23,964 nucleotides of DNA, from the IMG/VR virus record IMGVR_UViG_3300020469_000263, positions 1 to 23,964 of that record. One strand, written 5' to 3'. Under the pieces are notes generated by a model, which worked only from the letters and a program-made list of their open reading frames with translations, was not told the origin of the DNA and searched no databases. The DNA is from a virus. How positions within the stretch are numbered: position 1 is the stretch's first letter; each line of letters opens with the position of its first letter. Shown here piece after piece: positions 7,475 through 14,137 of the stretch. Position numbers and translations under genes: made by a program.

Positions 7475-8860
7475 ATGTCACTAAAATCATTACAAGAAAA
7501 GTGGGCACCCGTTCTTAATCACGATGCTCTTCCAGAGATAGGTGATTCATATAAGAAAGGCGTTGTCGCACAACTTCTTGAAAACCAAGAAAGAGCAATT
7601 TCAGAAGAAGGAAAGATCCTTACTGAAACTCTACAAACAACAGGTTATACACAAGCAGCTACCGCTACAGGTCCAGTTGCTGGTTTCGACCCCGTATTGA
7701 TCAGTCTTATTAGACGTTCAATGCCACAACTAATTGCATACGACGTTGCTGGCGTTCAGCCAATGACTGGTCCTACAGGACTTATCTTTGCAATGAGAAC
7801 TAACTACGGTACTGAGCGTGCTCCTGCTAGTGGTAACTATCGTGAGGCAATGTTTAACGAGCCTAACGCTGGTTTCTCTGGTGGTGCTGGTCAAGACCTA
7901 GCTGAGTATGATACTAATGCATCTGATGGAACAAACGATGCTCAAGGTAACAACCCTGGACTTCTAAATGACAGCCCTGCTGGCACTTATGAGCAGACAG
8001 GTGATGCTACAGGTATGACAACGGCTACCGTTGAAGGACTTGACGACTCTGAAAACACCAATGAATTCAGAGAGATGGGCTTCTCCATCGAGAAGGTGAC
8101 TGTAACAGCCAGAGCACGTGCTTTGAAAGCTGAGTACAGCATCGAGATGGCTCAAGACCTCAAGGCTATTCATGGATTGGATGCAGAGCAAGAACTTGCT
8201 AACATTCTTTCTACTGAGATCCTTGCTGAAATCAACAGAGAAGTTGTTAGAACTATCTACACAAACGCTGTTGCTGGTGCTCAGAACAATACTGCTAACG
8301 CTGGTATCTTTGATCTAGACGTTGATAGTAATGGTCGTTGGTCAGTTGAGAAATTCAAGGGACTTCTTTTCCAAATCGAAAGAGATGCTAACGCTATCGG
8401 TCAGCAAACTCGTCGTGGGAAGGGCAACATCTTGATCTGCTCTGCAGACGTTGCTTCAGCTCTAGGTATGGCTGGTGTGCTTGACTATGCTCCTGCACTT
8501 AATGGTAACAACGCATTGACTGGTGTAGATGATACATCTTCAACTCTAGTTGGTACTCTTAATGGTCGTGTTAAGGTTTATGTTGACCCTTATTCTGCTA
8601 ACGTAAGCGATAAGCATTACTACGTTGCTGGATACAAAGGTACTTCACCTTACGATGCTGGATTATTCTATTGCCCATATGTGCCTCTACAGCAGGTCAG
8701 AGCAATCAACCCAGACACCTTCCAACCAAAAATCGGATTCAAGACTCGTTACGGCATGGTTTCAAACCCATTCTCTCAGGGACTTACTCAAGGATCTGGT
8801 GCTCTTACAGCAAATACCAACAAGTACTACAGAAGAGTACAAGTTGCAAACCTCATGTAA
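7475..8860 (+). CDS. 23: Major capsid protein (gp23)
   Basis: This 461-aa protein has the HK97-type capsid fold of the T4 gp23 family. Conserved segments include FDPVLISLIRRSMPQLIAYD (residues ~70-89), GVQPMTGPTGLIFAMR, the central FREMGFSIEKVTVTARARAL, and near the C-terminus KTRYGMVSNPF. The sequence K-I-L-T-E ending at Glu51 fits the (L/I)-X-E cleavage rule of gp21, so the mature protein would begin at Thr52. GGAG at 7466-7469 lies 5 nt before the ATG. No TATAAATA motif is visible in the 49-nt gap after gp22, so it may be co-transcribed with gp22. A strong terminator follows. Confidence 0.97.
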   Translation: MSLKSLQEKWAPVLNHDALPEIGDSYKKGVVAQLLENQERAISEEGKILTETLQTTGYTQAATATGPVAGFDPVLISLIRRSMPQLIAYDVAGVQPMTGPTGLIFAMRTNYGTERAPASGNYREAMFNEPNAGFSGGAGQDLAEYDTNASDGTNDAQGNNPGLLNDSPAGTYEQTGDATGMTTATVEGLDDSENTNEFREMGFSIEKVTVTARARALKAEYSIEMAQDLKAIHGLDAEQELANILSTEILAEINREVVRTIYTNAVAGAQNNTANAGIFDLDVDSNGRWSVEKFKGLLFQIERDANAIGQQTRRGKGNILICSADVASALGMAGVLDYAPALNGNNALTGVDDTSSTLVGTLNGRVKVYVDPYSANVSDKHYYVAGYKGTSPYDAGLFYCPYVPLQQVRAINPDTFQPKIGFKTRYGMVSNPFSQGLTQGSGALTANTNKYYRRVQVANLM

Positions 8861-8884
8861 TCGACGTATTACATATACTAATCA

Positions 8885-8911
8885 GAGACTCCTTCGGGGG
8901 TCTCTTTTTTT
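8885..8911 (+). terminator. Intrinsic terminator after gp23, UUCG loop
   Basis: GAGACTCC (8885-8892) pairs with GGGGTCTC (8897-8904, one wobble) around a TTCG tetraloop, followed by seven T. It closes the capsid transcript. Confidence 0.9.
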
Positions 8912-8912
8912 G

Positions 8913-8921
8913 TGCTATAAT
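8913..8921 (+). promoter_or_regulatory. Extended -10 element upstream of the tRNA genes
   Basis: TGCTATAAT (8913-8921) is a consensus -10 with the TG extension, 16 nt before tRNA-Ile. The longer string TGTGCTATAAT recurs exactly at 17395-17405. No good -35 is visible because the terminator occupies that region, so activity would depend on the extended -10. Transcription would start almost at the first tRNA. Confidence 0.45.
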
Positions 8922-8937
8922 TTATCAGTCAAAGCAA

Positions 8938-9009
8938 GGGACTATCGCATATTGGTTAATGCCCACTGCTTATAACGGTGTGAACCGAGTTCAATTCTCG
9001 GTAGTCCTA
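8938..9009 (+). tRNA. tRNA-Ile (anticodon UAU)
   Basis: A full cloverleaf can be drawn by hand. The acceptor stem is GGGACTA / TAGTCCT (first pair G-T) with discriminator A9009. The D stem is GCAT / ATGC with loop ATTGGTTA. The anticodon stem is CACTG / CGGTG with loop CTTATAA, and the anticodon TAT is at 8971-8973. The T stem is CCGAG / CTCGG, perfect, with loop TTCAATT. No CCA is encoded. The anticodon reads AUA, a codon used often in these AT-rich phage genes. Confidence 0.85.
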
Positions 9010-9012
9010 TCT

Positions 9013-9086
9013 GACTCAGTAGCTCAGTGGAATAGAGCAACTGCCTTCTAAGTAGTTGGTCGTAGGTTCGAATCCTACCTGAGTCG
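9013..9086 (+). tRNA. tRNA-Arg (anticodon UCU)
   Basis: The cloverleaf is clear. The acceptor GACTCAG / CTGAGTC is a perfect 7 bp, with discriminator G9086. The D stem is GCTC / GAGC, the anticodon stem ACTGC / GTAGT with loop CTTCTAA (TCT at 9047-9049), and the T stem GTAGG / CCTAC with loop TTCGAAT. No CCA is encoded. It starts 3 nt after tRNA-Ile, so both are probably processed from one transcript. It reads AGA, the main arginine codon of the surrounding phage genes. Confidence 0.93.
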
Positions 9087-9087
9087 T

Positions 9088-9117
9088 TACACAAAAATAG
9101 GTATATATTTTTGTGTA
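9088..9117 (+). repeat. Perfect 12-bp hairpin after the tRNA pair
   Basis: Bases 9088-9099 (TACACAAAAATA) are exactly complementary to 9106-9117, with loop GGTATA. It starts 2 nt after the tRNA-Arg discriminator base. It lacks a following T run, so it may be a tRNA 3' processing or transcript-end structure rather than a canonical terminator. Confidence 0.65.
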
Positions 9118-9133
9118 TTTCAAGACAAATGAT

Positions 9134-9141
9134 TATAAATA
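9134..9141 (+). promoter_or_regulatory. Late promoter motif TATAAATA before the 50-aa gene
   Basis: A perfect late octamer between the tRNA genes and the 50-aa ORF gives a leader of about 80 nt before the ATG at 9230. Together with the terminator at 9399 it makes this small gene a stand-alone late transcription unit. Confidence 0.72.
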
Positions 9142-9229
9142 GTATCAGTCAGGGCAACCTACACAACGAGGAAACAAAATGCACTGAAACTTCTATACAT
9201 CATGAGCAAAGTTAACAAGGAGAACAAGT

Positions 9230-9382
9230 ATGCATAACATCGTTTCGCAAAATAATCTGGCAGAATGGAATCACCATAGGTCGGAACACGACAAAGTATT
9301 GGATGATTACTATGAATGTCTAATCGAATGCGAGACAGATCAGTCAAGTTGTAAAAGTATCTGTAAAGAGATACTAATGTAA
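9230..9382 (+). CDS. 50-aa protein with twin CX3C motif
   Basis: ATG at 9230 is preceded by a perfect AAGGAG (9217-9222) at 7-nt spacing, and the frame encodes 50 residues. I do not recognise a named family. The first ~25 residues are polar with a His/Asn-rich part (WNHHRSEHDK). The C-terminal half contains Cys30, Cys34, Cys41 and Cys45, that is CX3C-X6-CX3C. This could close a disulfide-bonded helical hairpin or bind a metal. It has its own late promoter and terminator, which argues for a real, strongly expressed late product. An 11-codon frame (ATG at 9202) overlaps its start. Expression is well supported; function is unknown. Confidence 0.8.
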   Translation: MHNIVSQNNLAEWNHHRSEHDKVLDDYYECLIECETDQSSCKSICKEILM

Positions 9383-9398
9383 ATTACTAGAAAAATTT

Positions 9399-9425
9399 TA
9401 AAGGACTCTTCGGAGTCCTTTTTTT
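9399..9425 (+). terminator. Intrinsic terminator after the 50-aa gene, UUCG loop
   Basis: AAGGACTC (9401-9408) and GAGTCCTT (9413-9420) form a perfect 8-bp stem around a TTCG loop, with a run of seven T at 9419-9425. Confidence 0.9.
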
Positions 9426-9428
9426 ATC

Positions 9429-9435
9429 CTAAATA
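9429..9435 (+). promoter_or_regulatory. Late promoter motif CTAAATA before the tail-tube-like gene
   Basis: CTAAATA lies 4 nt after a terminator and 25 nt before the ATG at 9460. This is the same terminator-then-CTAAATA order seen between gp18 and gp19. Confidence 0.6.
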
Positions 9436-9459
9436 TTATTGTGGGAAGACATATTATAC

Positions 9460-10014
9460 ATGGCAAATTGGTACGCAGAACAACTAACTAATAAAAACTT
9501 TCTTTCTCCTATTGGATTTATATTCACTTTGGAAAAGGCAAAGAAGGTTTCATTTCTATGCCAACGTGTAGAAATTCCAACTATGACTTTAGGGGATATA
9601 GATATTCCAACTAGAGGTATGGTACCAATTCCAACAGAGGGTAATATTCAATATGGTGAATTATCAGCTGAGTTTATTGTAGATGAAGACCTACTCAATT
9701 ATATGGAATTGCATAATTGGATGAGAGGGTTAGGTGCTCCATCTGGTGTGTCGGATAGGGCAACTTTTAAAACAACAAATAAAAAGGTAAGAACAAAGAA
9801 GGATGAATATAGATATTCAGATGGAACTATATTAGTTTTAAATAATAATAACCTATCAAACTTTGATGTAGTATTTAAGGGGTTGTGGCCTACAAGTTTA
9901 TCCACTATTGGATTTGATGTTACTGGTACTGATAATGATTTCCTTACTGCAACAGCAACATTTAAATATACACTCTACGAAATAAGGAATACAAATACCA
10001 CTACTCTTAGGTAA
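9460..10014 (+). CDS. Tail-tube-like structural protein (gp19/gp54/gp3-type)
   Basis: This 184-aa protein (ATG at 9460; the upstream TTG at 9439 is rejected because it lies next to the promoter motif) begins MANWYAEQLT. It has the same order of elements as gp19 in this window: a strand with VEIPTMTLGDIDIPTRG, then IPTEGNIQYGELSAEFIVDE, then a helix LLNYMELHNWMRGL. The parallel with gp19 (VEVPFRGR, FEPWTITVMND, FEMW) suggests a tail-tube fold. In T4-like phages, gp19-like folds occur in the tube initiator gp54 and related tail proteins, and some cyanophage annotations place gp3 (tail completion) at this locus. I cannot decide among these. Late promoter and location support a virion protein. 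Confidence 0.7.
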   Translation: MANWYAEQLTNKNFLSPIGFIFTLEKAKKVSFLCQRVEIPTMTLGDIDIPTRGMVPIPTEGNIQYGELSAEFIVDEDLLNYMELHNWMRGLGAPSGVSDRATFKTTNKKVRTKKDEYRYSDGTILVLNNNNLSNFDVVFKGLWPTSLSTIGFDVTGTDNDFLTATATFKYTLYEIRNTNTTTLR

Positions 10015-10021
10015 CTAAATA
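10015..10021 (+). promoter_or_regulatory. Late-type motif CTAAATA before uvsY
   Basis: CTAAATA begins right after the preceding stop codon and lies 20 nt before the uvsY ATG. The spacing is shorter than at other late promoters here, so it is less certain. Confidence 0.4.
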
Positions 10022-10041
10022 CCTATACAATAAATTTAATT

Positions 10042-10470
10042 ATGAATCTTGAACAACTCCAAGTGAGGTGGACGGAAGATAGTAAGATTGACACCGATAA
10101 ATATGGTGAAGAATCTATCAAGATACCTCAACTCCACATGAGATATATGGAGTTTTATAATACATTTGCCCTAATGAAAAAAGATAGGGAATCTGAAATG
10201 AGAAGTCTTTGGAAAGAGAAATGGATATATTATAAAGGAAAAGCACCAGCAAAGATATACAAAAATACACCATTTGATTTTAAATTAACAACTAAAGAAG
10301 AGATTAACATGTTCATTGATGCTGATGAAGATGTTAGAAAACTACAATATAAGATTGACTATATAGAGCAAGTGATCTTCTTCCTTGATGGAGTTCTTAA
10401 ACAGATAACTAGTCGCAATTATCAAATTAAGAATGCTATTGAGTGGGAGCGTTTTCAATCTGGTATGTAA
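10042..10470 (+). CDS. uvsY: Recombination mediator UvsY
   Basis: This 142-aa protein (T4 UvsY is 137 aa) loads the UvsX recombinase onto ssDNA coated with gp32. The N-terminus MNLEQLQVRWTEDSKID resembles T4 MRLEDLQEELKKDVFID. The middle has EKWIYYKGKAP where T4 has a corresponding DYYSGRG segment. The C-terminus, with FFLDGVLKQITSRNYQIKNA followed by ERFQSGM, matches T4 DFCSGALDAIKSRGFAIKH...FEAGK. The neighbouring uvsW is as in T4. The stop shares one base with the ATG of the following oxygenase gene (TAATG). Confidence 0.92.
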   Translation: MNLEQLQVRWTEDSKIDTDKYGEESIKIPQLHMRYMEFYNTFALMKKDRESEMRSLWKEKWIYYKGKAPAKIYKNTPFDFKLTTKEEINMFIDADEDVRKLQYKIDYIEQVIFFLDGVLKQITSRNYQIKNAIEWERFQSGM

Positions 10471-11021
10471 TGAATTACGGTCTTTTCTATAAAGTAGTTT
10501 CATTCAATCAATTTTCAATGCGTACTGTCCACAGTGCAATTGCGAATACAGATCTAGAATGGAATACAGGACAATTATATAATCAAAAAGCTGGTGTAAA
10601 AAGGCAGACTGATGTTGCATGGATAAATGATCGAAATTTTTTAGCCATGCTTTTGCGTATGGTAAAACAGATTAATAGATCTGCTCGTTGGAATTTAAAT
10701 ATTACTGGTATAGAACCTGTCCAGTTTGGATCATATGGAGATGGAGGTTTTTATGATTGGCATATAGATCAACACCCAAAAATTATTAAAGGAACTGTAA
10801 GAAAGATTAGTATGACTCTCTTTCTTAATGATGACTTTGAAGGTGGTGAGTTTGATTTGGAGATATATAAACCAGGAGAAGACCAAAGGTATGTAACCAT
10901 TCAACCTAAAGTCAACTCCGCAGTTTTCTTTCTAGCAGATCAATGGCATAGGGTAAGACCTGTCACTGCTGGTCATAGGAAATCTATTGTAGCATGGTTT
11001 TATGGTCCGCCTTATGTCTGA
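10470..11021 (+). CDS. 2OG-Fe(II) oxygenase (PKHD-hydroxylase type)
   Basis: This 183-aa protein has the double-stranded beta-helix motifs of 2-oxoglutarate/Fe(II) dioxygenases: HxD at His98-Asp100 (YDWHIDQH), the strand/loop FLNDDFEGGEFDL typical of prolyl-hydroxylase-like members, distal His160 (QWHRV), and the 2OG-binding Arg170 in GHRKSIVAWF. All key residues are present, so it should be active; the substrate is unknown. ATG at 10470 is chosen because it overlaps the uvsY stop and the extra upstream residues from a GTG at 10443 lie within uvsY. The 3' end overlaps uvsW by 8 nt. Such oxygenases are frequent in cyanomyoviruses. Confidence 0.88.
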   Translation: MNYGLFYKVVSFNQFSMRTVHSAIANTDLEWNTGQLYNQKAGVKRQTDVAWINDRNFLAMLLRMVKQINRSARWNLNITGIEPVQFGSYGDGGFYDWHIDQHPKIIKGTVRKISMTLFLNDDFEGGEFDLEIYKPGEDQRYVTIQPKVNSAVFFLADQWHRVRPVTAGHRKSIVAWFYGPPYV

Positions 11022-12486
11022 TTTGATTATCCAGAAAAAGAATGAAGTCTACTTAAAGATAGAAGCAGAGCCTCATCTTCATAAAGAGGCTGCTGATTAC
11101 TTTTCTTTTGAAGTAGAGTCTGCAAAATATATGCAGAGGAAAAACAGATATAGAGGATGGGATGGTAAGGTGCATCTATACTCACCTGCTACTGGAGAGA
11201 TTTATTGCGGTTTAGTAGACTATCTAACTGACTGGGCAACTGAAAGGGGATATCATTACGAGTATTCGGAATCTCAATCGTTTGGACATCCCAAGGATCA
11301 GAATGATCTGATAACTCCAGAGGGTGTTGTAGGATTTGTGAAAGCCCTAAATTTACCTGTACAGGTTCGAGATTACCAATACCGAGCAATATACGAGTGC
11401 CTGAAATACAACAGGCGACTCCTGTTATCCCCAACAGCAAGCGGTAAGTCATTAATGATTTATTCATTGGTACGTTTTCATGTAAATGTCGAGAGGAAGA
11501 TTCTAATTGTAGTCCCTACTACGTCTTTGGTTGAGCAAATGTATAAAGACTTTACAGAATATGGTTGGATGGCATCCAAACACTGCCACAAAATATATTC
11601 TGGGAAGGAGAAAGATACTAAAGCTGATTGCATAATTACCACTTGGCAATCTGTTTACAAGCAACCTCGCAAGTGGTTTGAAAGGTTTGATGTTGTTATC
11701 GGTGACGAGGCTCACCAATTCAAAGCCAAATCTCTTACTACGATTATGCATAAATTGCATGGTTGTAAATATCGTTATGGATTTACTGGCACACTAGACG
11801 GTGCAAATGTAAATCAACTAGTGTTGGAAGGTGTGTTTGGTAGATGCTCAAAGGTTACCAAGACACATGAATTAATGAAGAAGGGACATGTTGCTAAGTT
11901 GAATGTTAAAATTATTGTCCTTAAACATGAAGAACAAATATTTGAAGGGTATCAAGATGAGATGACTTATCTTGTTGAGCATGAACCTAGAAATAAATTT
12001 ATCCGCAATCTAGCATGTGATCTTAAAGGGAATACATTAATCCTCTTTAACTATGTAGAAAAGCACGGACTGCCTTTATATGAGATGATAAATAGTTACA
12101 CCGACAGACCAGTACATTTAGTTTATGGTGGAGTGGATGTCGATGATAGAGAACACATTAGAAAATTAGTTGAAAATGAAACCAACGCTATTATTGTTGC
12201 CTCTTATGGCACTTTCAGCACTGGGGTTAACATTAAGCGGTTGCACAACCTCGTCTTCGCCTCCCCAAGCAAGTCCAGAGTCAGAAATCTCCAATCAATT
12301 GGGAGGGTACTTCGACAGTCTAGGGGAAAAGTAGAAGCAACTTTATATGATATTGCTGATGATATTTCTACAGATAAGGGTAATAACTATACTCTTAATC
12401 ATCTGATGGAAAGACTCAAAATCTATAATGAAGAACAATTTAATTATGAAATCATAGAAGTAAAAGTAAAATCACATGACACTTAA
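11014..12486 (+). CDS. uvsW: DNA/RNA helicase UvsW
   Basis: This 490-aa superfamily 2 helicase is known in T4 for unwinding branched recombination intermediates and R-loops and for switching off origin-dependent replication. Motifs are in order: Q-like region VRDYQYRAIYECL, motif I SPTASGKS (Lys145), motif II DEAH (from Asp231), motif III YGFTGTLDG, and motif VI QSIGRVLRQSRGK. The first ~110 residues correspond to the small N-terminal UvsW domain (KYMQRKNRYRGWDGKVHLY). ATG 11014 (MSDLIIQ) is preferred over an in-frame ATG four codons upstream; neither has a strong Shine-Dalgarno. A tract near 12181-12310 has unusually C-ending codons. Confidence 0.93.
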   Translation: MSDLIIQKKNEVYLKIEAEPHLHKEAADYFSFEVESAKYMQRKNRYRGWDGKVHLYSPATGEIYCGLVDYLTDWATERGYHYEYSESQSFGHPKDQNDLITPEGVVGFVKALNLPVQVRDYQYRAIYECLKYNRRLLLSPTASGKSLMIYSLVRFHVNVERKILIVVPTTSLVEQMYKDFTEYGWMASKHCHKIYSGKEKDTKADCIITTWQSVYKQPRKWFERFDVVIGDEAHQFKAKSLTTIMHKLHGCKYRYGFTGTLDGANVNQLVLEGVFGRCSKVTKTHELMKKGHVAKLNVKIIVLKHEEQIFEGYQDEMTYLVEHEPRNKFIRNLACDLKGNTLILFNYVEKHGLPLYEMINSYTDRPVHLVYGGVDVDDREHIRKLVENETNAIIVASYGTFSTGVNIKRLHNLVFASPSKSRVRNLQSIGRVLRQSRGKVEATLYDIADDISTDKGNNYTLNHLMERLKIYNEEQFNYEIIEVKVKSHDT

Positions 12487-12925
12487 CTACGCAAAACATG
12501 ATGAAGAATTCTATGGACTCTTCAAGCTAGTTAGTGGAGAGGAGCTCATTGCTAAGGCAATAATTTCTAAACAAGAAGATCTTGAACCAGCAGAAGAATT
12601 AATATTTTTAAGTAATCCTGTTACGGTTGAATTTTTTACTAAAGAGTTAGACGGAGGTAAAATTGCTAAAGGAATGGGATTATCAAATTGGATGCAAATG
12701 AGCGACGAAGATTTTTTTATTATTAAAGAGAAAGATCTTATATCACTAGCATCATTGTCCAAGCAATATATTCTAATGTATGAGGCGTATTTGACAGGCA
12801 CGCCCCCAGAAGCATTAACACAAAAACAAAAAAAAGACCTTGAAAAAAATATGGGATATCTAGGATCTATAAATGAAGCTAGAATGTTATTTGAAAAAAT
12901 ATATAATAACCCTTCCCAACCCTGA
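12476..12925 (+). CDS. Conserved-type small protein after uvsW, possible Sm-like fold
   Basis: This 149-aa protein overlaps the end of uvsW by 11 nt. The start FYGLFKLVSGEELIAKAI, followed by a strand-rich part (PVTVEFF) and a helix, is reminiscent of phage and cyanobacterial Sm/LSm-like small barrels, which often open with '.lvsGeeiia.v'. This is a pattern impression only. Residues ~85-110 are hydrophobic and helical, and the C-terminus is Lys-rich with helical propensity. There are no catalytic motifs. Coupling to uvsW suggests a role in nucleic acid metabolism, but function is unknown. Confidence 0.75.
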   Translation: MTLNYAKHDEEFYGLFKLVSGEELIAKAIISKQEDLEPAEELIFLSNPVTVEFFTKELDGGKIAKGMGLSNWMQMSDEDFFIIKEKDLISLASLSKQYILMYEAYLTGTPPEALTQKQKKDLEKNMGYLGSINEARMLFEKIYNNPSQP

Positions 12926-12955
12926 CAGTGTTGAGTCTACATCTATTATCCATTG

Positions 12956-12984
12956 TTGTCAAGTCCCATTATATGTGTTATAAT
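12956..12984 (+). promoter_or_regulatory. Early sigma-70-type promoter before gp55
   Basis: TTGTCA (12956-12961), a 17-nt spacer and TATAAT (12979-12984), with the upstream extension TGTGT, form the best sigma-70 promoter in the window. The leader to the gp55 ATG at 13011 would be about 20 nt. It should let host RNA polymerase start the gp55-gp47-gp46 operon early. Confidence 0.8.
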
Positions 12985-13010
12985 ATTAACACGAAAGTAA
13001 TTCAATACCC

Positions 13011-13484
13011 ATGAGAAAAAATGCTAAGACTAAGAAACAACATTATGTGAACAATGCAGATTTTCTTGCTGCTCTTATTAAGCATAGAGAAGATATTGAA
13101 ATTGCAGAGAAGCAAGGTAAACCTAAACCCATAGTTAATAATTATATTGGGAGTTGTTTTTTAAAGATAGCAACACACTTGTCTTACCGACCAAACTTTA
13201 TCAATTACATGTATAAAGATGATATGGTTTGCGATGGTATAGAAAATTGTATACAATACATAGATAACTTTGATCCTGCTAAAAGTAAAAACCCATTTGC
13301 ATATTTTACACAGATAGTGTATTATGCATTCCTACGTCGTATTGCTAAGGAGAAACGACAGATGGACATTAAGGAAAAAATTATTGAGAAGTCAGGATAT
13401 GATGAAGTCTTCACGGTTGACGGAGAAGGTGGAGCAGAGTATAATCAGATCAAAGCACGTATTGCAATCAATACTAAGAGATGA
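13011..13484 (+). CDS. 55: Late-transcription sigma factor (gp55)
   Basis: This 157-aa minimal sigma factor directs RNA polymerase to TATAAATA-type late promoters in T4-like phages. The region-2-like core is visible: DDMVCDGIENCIQYIDNFDP followed by KNPFAYFTQIVYYAFLRRIAKEKRQ (about residues 65-120). T4 gp55 is 185 aa. The N-terminal ~20 residues are very basic. It is the first gene after the early promoter and overlaps the next gene by 4 nt (ATGA). Its predicted targets are the late motifs listed at 529, 3638, 5299, 6325 and 9134. Confidence 0.93.
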   Translation: MRKNAKTKKQHYVNNADFLAALIKHREDIEIAEKQGKPKPIVNNYIGSCFLKIATHLSYRPNFINYMYKDDMVCDGIENCIQYIDNFDPAKSKNPFAYFTQIVYYAFLRRIAKEKRQMDIKEKIIEKSGYDEVFTVDGEGGAEYNQIKARIAINTKR

Positions 13485-14137
13485 TTCCAACAATCATATA
13501 TGATGATTTCTTTGAGGATCCTGATAAGATAGTAGAGTATGCAAATACTTTAGACTACTCAGAGAATAATAGTAATTATCCAGGTATAAGATCAAATCTT
13601 TTACATGAAATTAATCCAGATCTTTATTCTTATATCGCTCATAGGATTATAAAAATATTTTATCCAGATTCTAAAACATGTGGGTTTGAATCTTTGATGG
13701 GGTTTCAAAAAATTAACCCATTACATATAGAAAAATATAATAATAAAAATAGGGGTTGGATTCACAGAGATATAAATTCACAATTTGGTGGAATTGTATA
13801 TCTTAATAAAAATCCTGAACCAGATACAGGCACTTCAATATATGAACCTAAAAGATTAGACAATCTTTTTTATAATGGTTATTCAAATGAAATTAAAAAT
13901 AAATTTTATCGTGGAGAAGAAGTATCAGATGATGAATATGAAATGGGGTTTACTTCAACTGAAGATAATTGGAAAGAGACTGTTAAAGTTGAAAATGTTT
14001 ATAATAGATTATTTGCTTTTAATGGAAGATCGTGGCATGGTGTAAAAACTTTTGGTAGTGATGAAAGATTGACTCTTGTATTCTTTTTTAAATATCTTTT
14101 TGATACTGGTATAGATGCACCTCTTGATAGATTATGA
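13481..14137 (+). CDS. 2OG-Fe(II) oxygenase-like protein
   Basis: This 218-aa protein lies between gp55 and gp47 with ATGA overlaps at both ends. It begins MIPTIIYDDFFEDPDKIVEYA, a common opening in phage-borne dioxygenase-like proteins. Candidate metal ligands are His95-x-Asp97 (WIHRDI), followed by a beta strand GGIVYLN, and a distal His186 (RSWHGVKTFG) with Arg196 in ERLTLVFFF as possible 2OG anchor. This spacing fits a DSBH fold. Between them is an ~70-residue insertion rich in Asn, Tyr, Lys and Glu. The gene is more AT-rich and poorer in C than its neighbours. The substrate is unknown. Confidence 0.72.
   Translation: MIPTIIYDDFFEDPDKIVEYANTLDYSENNSNYPGIRSNLLHEINPDLYSYIAHRIIKIFYPDSKTCGFESLMGFQKINPLHIEKYNNKNRGWIHRDINSQFGGIVYLNKNPEPDTGTSIYEPKRLDNLFYNGYSNEIKNKFYRGEEVSDDEYEMGFTSTEDNWKETVKVENVYNRLFAFNGRSWHGVKTFGSDERLTLVFFFKYLFDTGIDAPLDRL

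Noticed and set aside
8625-9051. Plus-strand frames running from gp23 through the terminator into the tRNA genes
   Set aside because: They overlap gp23 out of frame and cross a strong terminator and two tRNAs.
12087-12094. GATAAATA inside uvsW
   Set aside because: It lies within conserved helicase coding sequence with no nearby gene start; expected by chance in AT-rich DNA.
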